Origin: an uncultured Duganella sp.
GTDB taxonomy: Bacteria; Pseudomonadota; Gammaproteobacteria; Burkholderiales; Burkholderiaceae
Reading direction: 5' to 3'
Length of the DNA: 5,393 nt
Assembly: GCA_946482335.1 (NCBI GenBank)
Contig: CAMLRG010000278.1
Location: 1-5,393, forward strand
In this document: piece by piece, positions 1 through 5,393 of the stretch
How the letters are laid out: the number at the start of each line of letters is the position of its first letter
Position numbering within the stretch: the first letter of the stretch is position 1
Position numbers and translations under genes: made by a program
The notes under the pieces: generated by a model
Databases searched by the model: none
Told to the model about the DNA's origin: nothing
What the model saw: the letters and a program-made list of their open reading frames with translations, nothing else

Positions 1-1
1 C

Positions 2-1462
2 AGCAAACTCTATAGCCGAATGCGCCAGACCATCACCCACACCGGCCACTGGGAAGGTGAAATCTGGCACCAGCATAAGAACGGCGACCATTACCTGGTT
101 TCGCTGCGCTTCAACACGGTCTTTGACAGCCAGGGCAATGCCTTGCGCCACGTCGCCCTGTTCTCCGACATTACGAAGAAAAAGGCCACCGAAGAAGCGA
201 TATGGAAGCAGGCCAACTTCGACACCCTGACCGGACTGCCCAACCGGCGCATGTTCAACGAACGCCTGCGCCAGGAGATCAAGAAAGCAGCGCGTGACCA
301 GTTGCCGATGGCCTTGATTTTCATCGACCTCGATGGTTTCAAGGCAGTCAACGATACGCTGGGCCACGACTTTGGCGACATCCTGCTCAAACAAGTTGCC
401 GACCGCTTGCTCGAGTGTGTGCGCAACACCGATACCGTGGCCCGCCTCGGAGGCGATGAATTCACCGTCATCCTGAGCGAACTGAAAGAGCCAGGTGACG
501 TGGTCAGGATCGTACAGAACGTTCTTAACTGCCTGGCCAGGCCCTTCCAGCTCAAACAGGAAGTTGCCCATATTTCGGGCAGTATCGGTATTTCCCTGTT
601 CCCGGACGATGGCACCGACGCCGAGCAGCTGATCAAGAACGCCGACCAGGCCATGTACCTGGCCAAGCAGCAGGGCCGTAACCGTTTCAGCTACTTCGCG
701 CCCTTCATGCAGGAAGCCAGCCAAATGCGCATTGAACTTGCCAATGAACTGCGCAACGCCTTGAAAAACAAGGAGTTAAGGCTACTGTTCCAGCCGATCC
801 GCAACCTGGTGACCGGGAAAGTCGATATGGCCGAAGCACTGATCCGCTGGGAGCATCCGCAACGAGGTTTGCTCAAGCCCATTGAATTCATTGGCGTTGC
901 TGAAAATACCGGCGTCATCGCTGCCATTGGTGAGTGGGTGTTCCAGGAAGCGGCAGCGCTGGCGTCAGGTTTCGGCAGCGACTTCAAAGTCTGCGTCAAC
1001 AAATCGGCCTGGCAATTCAGGCACGAGGCGGTTGGCGTCGAACATTGGCTGGAATTGCTGCGCCAACAGGCATTGCCGCCCCGTTCCATGGTGATCGAAG
1101 TGACGGAGTCTCTGCTGCTTGAGGCCAATCGGGACATCGTGGAACGCATGCAATCGCTCAGGCAGGCGAACCTGCAGATTTCGCTGGATGACTTTGGCCA
1201 TGGCTACTCGTCACTGAACTTCCTCAAGCGTTTCAAGATCGATTTCCTCAAACTGGACACCAGCTTCAGCGACAACCAGCTCTTGTGCGAAGCGATTGTG
1301 GCCATGGCGCACAAGCTGGACATCAAAGTCATCGCGGAAAAGATCGAAACCGAAGCCCAACTGGAGATTTTGATGGCTGCAGGATGCGATTTTGGGCAGG
1401 GATTCCTGTTCGGAGTGCCCATTTCAGCTGAAAAACTGCACCACCTGTTGATAAGTCAATGA
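2..1462 (+). CDS. PAS-GGDEF-EAL cyclic-di-GMP turnover protein, 5' truncated by the window edge
   Basis: The protein makes and/or breaks the second messenger cyclic-di-GMP. The frame is open to the left edge, and the first Met (position 20) lies inside a PAS/PAC fold, so the true start is upstream; 486 codons are visible. Numbering from that Met: the end of a PAS/PAC domain at about 1-55, closing in FSDITKKK; GGDEF domain at about 65-225 with DTLTGLPNR, an intact GGDEF signature at 144-148, and an RNTD inhibitory-site motif exactly five residues before it; EAL domain at about 240-478. The expected EAL metal and catalytic residues are present: E272 (EALIRW), N327, E360 and E363 (EVTES), D390-D391 (DDFG), K411, E440 and Q460. 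Both activities therefore look possible. The segment between K411 and E440 is about seven residues shorter than usual, and AEGVET reads AEKIET. No membrane segment is visible in this part; an upstream sensor region may exist. Family assignment is very secure, but net activity cannot be predicted. Confidence 0.95.
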   Translation, partial: SKLYSRMRQTITHTGHWEGEIWHQHKNGDHYLVSLRFNTVFDSQGNALRHVALFSDITKKKATEEAIWKQANFDTLTGLPNRRMFNERLRQEIKKAARDQLPMALIFIDLDGFKAVNDTLGHDFGDILLKQVADRLLECVRNTDTVARLGGDEFTVILSELKEPGDVVRIVQNVLNCLARPFQLKQEVAHISGSIGISLFPDDGTDAEQLIKNADQAMYLAKQQGRNRFSYFAPFMQEASQMRIELANELRNALKNKELRLLFQPIRNLVTGKVDMAEALIRWEHPQRGLLKPIEFIGVAENTGVIAAIGEWVFQEAAALASGFGSDFKVCVNKSAWQFRHEAVGVEHWLELLRQQALPPRSMVIEVTESLLLEANRDIVERMQSLRQANLQISLDDFGHGYSSLNFLKRFKIDFLKLDTSFSDNQLLCEAIVAMAHKLDIKVIAEKIETEAQLEILMAAGCDFGQGFLFGVPISAEKLHHLLISQ

Positions 1463-1471
1463 ATATCCACA
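1446..1471. promoter_or_regulatory. First inverted pair of DnaA-box-like 9-mers
   Basis: TGTTGATAA at 1446-1454 is, on the minus strand, TTATCAACA, one mismatch from the DnaA box TTATCCACA. ATATCCACA at 1463-1471 on the plus strand also has one mismatch. The two face each other across 8 nt, and the pair overlaps the last codons of the GGDEF-EAL gene. Taken alone, either could be chance. The matching arrangement at 1588-1613 is what makes the pair noteworthy. Confidence 0.35.
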
Positions 1472-1479
1472 GGATCGAA

Positions 1480-1512
1480 TGTGCGTAAACACCAGTTTTG
1501 AGTTCACGCACA
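1480..1512 (+). terminator. Stem-loop after the GGDEF-EAL gene, possible terminator
   Basis: An inverted repeat pairs TGTGCGTAAAC (1480-1490) with GTTCACGCACA (1502-1512). Ten of 11 positions pair, with one A-C mismatch and an 11-nt loop. It begins 17 nt after the stop codon at 1460-1462, where a terminator would be expected. The sequence that follows (AAAATTTGTT) lacks a clean T run, so it may be a weak terminator, a 3'-end stabilising hairpin or a protein-binding palindrome. The repeat is seen in the sequence; its function is inferred. Confidence 0.4.
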
Positions 1513-1587
1513 AAATTTGTTCAGAACTCATCCGAATTCAACGCAGTTCTTGTCCAGCCGGTTCTACAATTCGTAAACTTCTGATTC

Positions 1588-1613
1588 TGTGGATGTTAAC
1601 AGCTTTATCCACA
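1588..1613. promoter_or_regulatory. Second inverted pair of DnaA boxes, one a perfect consensus
   Basis: TTATCCACA at 1605-1613 (+) matches the high-affinity DnaA box exactly. TGTGGATGT at 1588-1596 reads ACATCCACA on the minus strand, a 7 of 9 match. The gap is 8 nt, the same as in the pair at 1446-1471. The two boxes also give a perfect 9-bp inverted repeat, TCTGTGGAT (1586-1594) with ATCCACAGA (1607-1615). It sits about 70 nt upstream of the mtnN start, next to its likely promoter, so DnaA binding could affect mtnN transcription. The 9-mers are seen directly; binding is inferred. Confidence 0.5.
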
Positions 1614-1625
1614 GACAGCGTCGCG

Positions 1626-1656
1626 TTTACTATCTACTACTATCCTTTCGTATACA
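1626..1656 (+). promoter_or_regulatory. Weak candidate promoter for mtnN
   Basis: TTTACT (1626-1631) and TATACA (1651-1656) each match four of six sigma70 consensus positions. They are separated by 19 bp, which is longer than optimal. The AT-rich stretch and the lack of any other good hexamer pair close to mtnN support a promoter here, but the exact elements are uncertain. Confidence 0.25.
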
Positions 1657-1683
1657 ACTCTAAATAAATAGAGGACAACTCGC

Positions 1684-2388
1684 ATGCGTCTCGGAATCAT
1701 CTCCGCCTTGGCAGAAGAACAACAAGGTCTGCTGGAAGCCATGGAGAGCCCCTACAAGCTCATCCACGGTAAGCGTGAGTACACGGCCGGAAAACTCTGG
1801 AAAATCGATTCTGTGGCCGTTTTATCGCGAATTGGCAAGGTTGCTGCTGCTGTGACTGCTGCAACGCTTGTGGAGAAGTTCAACGTTACCCACATCATCT
1901 TTACCGGCGTCGCCGGTTCTGCAGACCTGGGGGTACGTGTTGGCGACGTGGTGGTGGCCGATTCACTGGCTCAACACGATTTTGATGCCAGCCCGCTGTT
2001 TCCCCGTTTCGAAATCCCGCTGACCGGGCTCTCACGCATGCCGACAGACCGCGAAATGAGCCTGAAACTGAGCCTGGCTACACGCGAATTCCTGCAAAAC
2101 GATGCGCAAGTACACCGCGGCCTGATCGGCAGCGGAGATCAATTCATCAAGGACCGGGCCCATCTGGCGACCCTGAAGGACGCACTGCCTGATTTATTAG
2201 CAGTGGAAATGGAAGGAGCGGCTGTTGCCCAGGTCTGTCACGAACTGGGCGTACCGTTTGCCATCATGAGGACGATTTCGGACAACGCCAATGAAGAAGC
2301 GGCGACGGATTTCATGCAGTTCGTGCAAACCGTCGCCTCACGCTACGCCTACGGCGTCATCCGGAATTTCTGCCAATCGCTTACTTGA
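1684..2388 (+). CDS. mtnN: 5'-methylthioadenosine/S-adenosylhomocysteine nucleosidase
   Basis: This cytosolic enzyme cleaves the glycosidic bond of 5'-methylthioadenosine and S-adenosylhomocysteine, releasing adenine and a thioribose or ribosylhomocysteine. That relieves product inhibition by SAM-dependent reactions and feeds methionine salvage and the activated methyl cycle. At 234 residues it matches the usual length (about 230). Family landmarks in order: N-terminal GIISALAEEQ with the conserved acidic residue E12; SRIGKVAAA at 48-56; TGVAGS at 74-79; SGDQFI at 150-155; VEMEGAA at 174-180 with E177 as the ribose-binding Glu; and RTISDNA at 196-202 with D200 as the catalytic Asp. The ATG at 1684 has a good ribosome binding site, GAGGA at 1671-1675, with 8 nt spacing. 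The gene stands alone behind an AT-rich upstream region holding DnaA-box-like sites. Its end overlaps the convergent regulator gene by 8 bp. A related nucleoside phosphorylase-superfamily enzyme is possible but less likely, given the E12/E177/D200 set. Confidence 0.95.
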   Translation: MRLGIISALAEEQQGLLEAMESPYKLIHGKREYTAGKLWKIDSVAVLSRIGKVAAAVTAATLVEKFNVTHIIFTGVAGSADLGVRVGDVVVADSLAQHDFDASPLFPRFEIPLTGLSRMPTDREMSLKLSLATREFLQNDAQVHRGLIGSGDQFIKDRAHLATLKDALPDLLAVEMEGAAVAQVCHELGVPFAIMRTISDNANEEAATDFMQFVQTVASRYAYGVIRNFCQSLT

Positions 2389-2395
2389 TCGGCAG
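2370..2395. terminator. Inverted repeat centred on the overlapping convergent stop codons
   Basis: CTGCC-A-ATC (2370-2378) can pair with GAT-C-GGCAG (2387-2395) around an 8-nt loop. The loop holds the regulator stop (TTA on the plus strand, 2381-2383), and the mtnN stop TGA (2386-2388) runs across its edge. In the mtnN transcript the stem has one A-C mismatch and is followed by TTTGG. In the regulator transcript the same position becomes a G-U pair, giving nine continuous pairs, but no T run follows. It may be a weak shared terminator or 3' end of the two genes. Confidence 0.35.
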
Positions 2396-2836
2396 TTTGG
2401 TGGTGTTTTTGACCTCTTCCATCACCGCATAAGTGTGGGTCTCCCGCACACCTTTCTGCAACAAAGTCTTGCCGAGGAATTCGCGGTAGGCTGCCATATC
2501 CTTCACCCGCGCCTTGACCAGGTAGTCAAAGCCGCCGGCCACCATATGGCATTCGAGGACTTCAGGGATCAGCTGGACGCTGTGCTTGAAGGCATCGAAG
2601 ACTTCAGGCGTGGTACGGTCCAGCACAACTTCGATGAAGACCAGCAGCGAAACGTCCAAAAGCTGGGGATTCAACTGCGCCGTGTAACCCATGATATAGC
2701 CGGCTTCGTGCAGCTTGCGCACGCGCTCCAGGCAGGCAGCCGGCGACAAATTCACTCGCGCAGCCAGTTCAACGTTACTGATCCGGCCATCGCTTTGCAA
2801 CTCAGCCAGAATCTTCTTACTGATCTTGTCCAGCAT
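2381..2836 (-). CDS. Lrp/AsnC-family transcriptional regulator, likely controlling putA
   Basis: A feast/famine regulator that binds DNA as dimers or higher oligomers and senses an amino acid through its C-terminal RAM domain. The 151 residues are a little shorter than E. coli Lrp, mainly because the N-terminal extension is missing. An N-terminal winged helix-turn-helix lies at about 3-50 (DGRISNVELAARV, then LSPAACLERVRKL). The RAM domain at about 60-145 includes LLVFIEV, ECHMVAGGFDYL (95-106), VKDMAAYREFL and YAVMEEVK; these closely resemble the E. coli Lrp segments. The start codon at 2834-2836 is preceded by GGAG (plus-strand 2842-2845) at 5 nt; the upstream ATG is out of frame and followed at once by a stop. 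The gene is divergent from putA across 212 bp. That is the arrangement of PutR/PruR-type activators with proline dehydrogenase genes, so proline is the likely effector. This specific role is inferred from context; a broader Lrp or another amino-acid-responsive function cannot be excluded. Confidence 0.93.
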   Translation of the reverse strand: MLDKISKKILAELQSDGRISNVELAARVNLSPAACLERVRKLHEAGYIMGYTAQLNPQLLDVSLLVFIEVVLDRTTPEVFDAFKHSVQLIPEVLECHMVAGGFDYLVKARVKDMAAYREFLGKTLLQKGVRETHTYAVMEEVKNTTKLPIK

Positions 2837-2847
2837 TACATCTCCAC

Positions 2848-2921
2848 GATTAATTTTATTCGGTGAAATTCTCGCACTAAAAACTATCTATTGCTAGTAC
2901 AAAGTATTACCAGAATTAATC
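2848..2921. promoter_or_regulatory. AT-rich divergent operator region between the Lrp-type gene and putA
   Basis: Two ATTAAT-containing blocks, GATTAATT (2848-2855) and AATTAATC (2914-2921), form a perfect 8-bp inverted repeat with centres 66 bp apart. Between them is a 20-bp imperfect palindrome with arms CTAGTA (2894-2899) and TACCAG (2908-2913). Lrp-family proteins bind degenerate AT-rich palindromes, often in phased arrays, so this is the best candidate operator for autoregulation and putA control. The repeats are seen directly; binding is inferred. Confidence 0.35.
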
Positions 2922-2936
2922 CGAGCGATTCCGCCG

Positions 2937-2942
2937 TACAAT
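2937..2942 (+). promoter_or_regulatory. Candidate -10 element of the putA promoter
   Basis: TACAAT matches five of six positions of the sigma70 -10 box. No convincing -35 box is found at the right distance, which would suit an activator-dependent promoter. If transcription starts near 2949, the imperfect palindrome at 2894-2913 would be centred near -45, a usual place for an activator that touches RNA polymerase. This is inference from spacing. Confidence 0.3.
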
Positions 2943-2964
2943 CGAATCATTAGTTGCACTGCAC

Positions 2965-3002
2965 AACACGCCCTCGCAAACCACGTTTGCCGGGCGTGTT
3001 TT
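2965..3002 (+). terminator. Strong hairpin plus T run in the putA leader (terminator or attenuator)
   Basis: AACACGCCC (2965-2973) pairs perfectly with GGGCGTGTT (2992-3000). An inner stem, GCAAAC (2976-2981) with GTTTGC (2985-2990), closes a 3-nt loop, and only a TC/C internal bulge separates the two helices. Four Ts (2999-3002) follow or end the stem on the plus strand; the other strand has no such run. The form is that of a rho-independent terminator reading toward putA, although the T run is short. It lies 47 nt before the putA start and about 130 nt after the regulator start codon, so no upstream plus-strand gene in the window needs it. Confidence 0.6.
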
Positions 3003-3048
3003 CGTAGGTGCCCAACGATTCTTTACATACTAGCCAATAGAGACATCC

Positions 3049-5393
3049 ATGCATCTGAACACCACTCCGTTCGCCGCACTCCACGCAGAAATCCTGCGCG
3101 ATCCCAGCGCGCTGCGCCGCGCCATCACTGCGGCGTATCGCCGCGACGAACAAACTGCTGTGCAATGGCTACTGTCGCAAATAAACGTCGGTTCGGCTCA
3201 AACCACGGACGAAGCGCAATCATTGGCCAAGCGCCTGGTGACGGCTGTCCGCGAAAAACGCACCCGTTCTTCCGGCGTGGATGCGCTGATGCATCAATTC
3301 TCTTTATCGTCCGAAGAGGGCATCGCCCTCATGTGCCTGGCCGAGGCACTGTTGCGCATTCCCGATTCCGCTACCGCCGACCGGCTGATCGCGGACAAGA
3401 TTTCCAAGGGCGACTGGCGCAAGCATTTGGGCGAATCGCCATCGCTGTTCGTGAATGCAGCCACCTGGGGCTTGCTGATCACCGGAAAGCTGGTCAGCTC
3501 GTCCAGCGAAGTAGGCTTGGGCTCCGCCATCACCAGCCTGATCGCCAAAGGCGGCGAGCCGCTGATCCGCAAAGGCGTCGACCTGGCCATGCGCATGCTG
3601 GGCAACCAGTTCGTCACCGGCCAGACCATCGAAGAGGCGATCAAGAACGGCAAGGACAACGAAGCGCGCGGCTATCGCTACTCCTACGACATGCTGGGCG
3701 AAGCCGCCTTGACCGAAGCCGACGCCGCCAACTACTACTCCGCCTACGAGAAAGCGATCCATGCCATCGGCAAGGCATCGAATGGCCGCGGCATCCGCAA
3801 TGGTCCAGGGATCTCCGTCAAACTGTCTGCGCTGCACCCGCGCTACAGCCGCGCCCAGCGCGAGCGCGTGATGTCCGAACTGTTGCCGCGATTGACCGCG
3901 CTGGTCAAACTGGCCAAGAGCTACAACATCGGCCTGAATATCGACGCCGAAGAAGCGGATCGCCTGGAACTGTCGCTCGACCTGATGGAAGCGATGGCCT
4001 TCAATCCCGAACTGGAAGGCTTCGACGGCATCGGCTTCGTGGTGCAGGCCTACCAGAAGCGCTGCCCGTTCGTGATCGACTACCTGGTCGACCTGGCCAA
4101 GCGCAGCGGCCGCAAATTCATGGTGCGCCTGGTGAAGGGCGCGTATTGGGATGCCGAGATCAAACGCGCGCAGGTCGACGGCATGCCTGGCTATCCGGTC
4201 TACACCCGCAAGGTTTACACCGACGTCTCCTACCTGGCTTGCGCCCAGCGCCTGCTGGCGGCTACCGATGTGATTTACCCCCAGTTCGCGACCCATAATG
4301 CGCAGACCCTGTCCACGATTTACACCTGGGCCAAGCGCGACGGTGTCACTGGTTACGAATTCCAATGCCTGCATGGCATGGGCGAAACCCTGTACGACCA
4401 GGTGGTCGGCGCGGAAAACCTCGACAAGCCATGCCGCATTTACGCCCCGGTCGGCTCGCACGAAACCCTGCTGGCCTACCTGGTACGCCGCCTGCTGGAA
4501 AACGGCGCCAACTCGTCCTTCGTGAACCAGATTGTGGACGAAAGCATTCCAGTCGACTCCTTGATTTCGAACCCGATCGAGGTGGCCCACAGCCTGAATG
4601 GCCAGCCGCACACCGGTATCGCGCTACCGCTCGATATGTTTGGCGCGGAGCGCAAAAACTCGGCAGGTATCGACTTGTCGAATGAAGACGCCCTGCGTGA
4701 AGTGGCCGACGCCCTGTCGCAGCCGCGCAGCTGGATTGCCGGCCCGCTGCTGGCGGTCGATGCGAGCACCGGCCAGGCTGCGCAAGCCGTGGTGAACCCG
4801 GCCCGCAAGGACGACGTTGTGGGCTCCGTTACGGAAGCCAGCGCCGCCGACGTCGATCACGCCCTGGACGCCGCCAGCCAGTACGCCATGGATTGGCAAA
4901 CCACGGAACCGTCGCAGCGCGCCGCCTGCCTGGAGCGTGCCGCCGACCTGTTCGAACAGCACAAGCTGGAGCTGATGGCCCTGGCCGTGCGCGAAGCCGG
5001 CAAATCGCTGCCGAACGCGATCGCCGAAGTGCGCGAAGCGGTCGACTTCCTGCGCTACTACGCGGTGCAGGTGTGCGGCTCCACCAACACGCTGGCGCTG
5101 GGCCCCGTGACCTGCATCAGCCCTTGGAACTTCCCGCTGGCGATTTTCACCGGCCAGGCTGCCGCCGCGCTGGCCGCCGGCAACGTCGTGTTGGCCAAAC
5201 CGGCGGAACAAACCCCGCTGATCGCCCAGCGCGCGGTGGAATTGCTGCACGAAGCCGGCGTGCCGCGCGCCGCCCTGCAATTCCTGCCGGGCCGCGGCGA
5301 AGTCGTTGGCGCGGGCCTGTGCAATGACCCGCGCGTCAAGGGCGTGATCTTCACCGGTTCCACCGAAGTCGCCCAATTGATCAACCGCACCCT
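3049..5393 (+). CDS. putA: Bifunctional proline dehydrogenase / L-glutamate gamma-semialdehyde dehydrogenase, 3' truncated by the window edge
   Basis: PutA oxidises proline to P5C with FAD, passing electrons to membrane quinone, and then oxidises glutamate semialdehyde to glutamate with NAD+. The frame stays open for 781 codons to the window edge; the whole protein should be about 1,200 residues or more. An arm/alpha domain lies at about 1-200, with the PutA-typical GDWRKHLG and SLFVNAATWGLL. The PRODH barrel at about 200-500 has VKLSALHPRY (K258), D299 in NIDAEEAD, VRLVKGAYWD (R360), QCLHGMGE, and YAPVG...LVRRLLENGANSSF with Y465, R480 and R481, equivalent to E. coli Y540, R555 and R556. The ALDH domain starts at about 550 and shows ISPWNFPLAIF (690-700), AKPAEQTP with K717, and FTGSTEVA (768-775); the catalytic Cys lies beyond the window. 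There is no ribbon-helix-helix domain. The ATG follows an in-frame TAG at 3031-3033, with only a weak ribosome site (AGAGA, 3039-3043). Confidence 0.96.
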   Translation, partial: MHLNTTPFAALHAEILRDPSALRRAITAAYRRDEQTAVQWLLSQINVGSAQTTDEAQSLAKRLVTAVREKRTRSSGVDALMHQFSLSSEEGIALMCLAEALLRIPDSATADRLIADKISKGDWRKHLGESPSLFVNAATWGLLITGKLVSSSSEVGLGSAITSLIAKGGEPLIRKGVDLAMRMLGNQFVTGQTIEEAIKNGKDNEARGYRYSYDMLGEAALTEADAANYYSAYEKAIHAIGKASNGRGIRNGPGISVKLSALHPRYSRAQRERVMSELLPRLTALVKLAKSYNIGLNIDAEEADRLELSLDLMEAMAFNPELEGFDGIGFVVQAYQKRCPFVIDYLVDLAKRSGRKFMVRLVKGAYWDAEIKRAQVDGMPGYPVYTRKVYTDVSYLACAQRLLAATDVIYPQFATHNAQTLSTIYTWAKRDGVTGYEFQCLHGMGETLYDQVVGAENLDKPCRIYAPVGSHETLLAYLVRRLLENGANSSFVNQIVDESIPVDSLISNPIEVAHSLNGQPHTGIALPLDMFGAERKNSAGIDLSNEDALREVADALSQPRSWIAGPLLAVDASTGQAAQAVVNPARKDDVVGSVTEASAADVDHALDAASQYAMDWQTTEPSQRAACLERAADLFEQHKLELMALAVREAGKSLPNAIAEVREAVDFLRYYAVQVCGSTNTLALGPVTCISPWNFPLAIFTGQAAAALAAGNVVLAKPAEQTPLIAQRAVELLHEAGVPRAALQFLPGRGEVVGAGLCNDPRVKGVIFTGSTEVAQLINRT

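Noticed and set aside
91..666. A 191-codon minus-strand open frame
   Set aside because: Antisense to the GGDEF domain and Ser/Arg-rich. The sense strand carries intact GGDEF motifs.
1523..1573. Further short inverted repeats in the gap (AGAACT/AGTTCT at 1523-1528 and 1545-1550; CGAATT/AATTCG at 1533-1538 and 1568-1573)
   Set aside because: Six-bp arms with 16-nt and 29-nt spacers are expected by chance in AT-rich DNA, and no regulator is implied.
1479..1667. A 62-codon plus-strand open frame in the gap before mtnN
   Set aside because: No ribosome binding site. It overlaps the stem-loop and the DnaA-box-like sites, and its composition is that of AT-rich intergenic DNA.
1446..1671. Chromosomal replication origin
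   Set aside because: DnaA-box-like sites and an AT-rich stretch are present, but there are only a few imperfect boxes and none of the usual origin-linked genes. A regulatory or titration role is the more modest reading.
2291..2866. A 191-codon plus-strand open frame spanning the end of mtnN and the regulator gene
   Set aside because: It crosses two well-supported genes in a different frame or strand and shows no family motifs.
3008..3040. A possible 10-codon GTG-start leader peptide before putA
   Set aside because: No ribosome site, no proline-codon run (only one Pro), and it lies after the hairpin, so it could not act as an attenuation leader.
3165..4298. A 377-codon open frame on the plus strand
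   Set aside because: It is a shifted frame inside putA, rich in Arg, Pro and Gly with no recognisable domain. The putA frame has no interruption here, so it is not evidence of a frameshift.
3304..4611. A 435-codon open frame on the minus strand
   Set aside because: It lies entirely antisense to putA, and its translation is a low-complexity, Gln/His/Ala/Val/Gly-rich shadow typical of GC-biased codons. The plus-strand frame carries all the PutA motifs.
4624..5376. A 250-codon minus-strand open frame opposite the ALDH part of putA
   Set aside because: Same antisense shadow pattern as at 3304-4611. No plausible ribosome site or domain, and the sense strand matches the ALDH domain closely.

Overview
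The window looks like ordinary chromosomal DNA of a betaproteobacterium, most likely Burkholderiales and possibly the Oxalobacteraceae group. This rests on moderately GC-rich genes, a PutA without a DNA-binding domain beside an Lrp-type regulator, and a PAS-GGDEF-EAL protein. The taxonomic call is from family resemblance only. There is no sign of a mobile element, phage, CRISPR array, tRNA or rRNA.

Layout: (1) 2-1462 (+), the 3' part of a PAS-GGDEF-EAL cyclic-di-GMP protein whose start lies upstream of the window. (2) 1463-1683, an AT-rich intergenic stretch with a stem-loop just after the stop codon and two inverted pairs of DnaA-box-like 9-mers, one of them a perfect consensus box. (3) 1684-2388 (+), mtnN, which hydrolyses methylthioadenosine and S-adenosylhomocysteine. 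(4) 2381-2836 (-), an Lrp/AsnC-family regulator, convergent with mtnN and overlapping its end by 8 bp; an inverted repeat is centred on the overlap. (5) 2837-3048, the divergent control region between the regulator and putA, with AT-rich palindromic sequence and a strong hairpin followed by a T run in the putA leader. (6) 3049 to the window end (+), the first 781 codons of a bifunctional proline-catabolism gene, putA. It carries the whole proline dehydrogenase domain and the front part of the P5C dehydrogenase domain, and the 3' end is outside the window.

How the genes relate: the regulator and putA form a divergent pair that fits local control of proline catabolism. This PutA starts directly with its catalytic arm and lacks the N-terminal ribbon-helix-helix repressor domain of the enterobacterial protein, so an Lrp-type regulator of the PutR kind is the natural candidate for the control role. 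mtnN and the cyclic-di-GMP gene appear to be independent neighbours. No clearly undescribed system is visible. The observations most worth checking are the paired DnaA-box region, the terminator-like hairpin inside the putA leader, and the shortened segment in the EAL domain.
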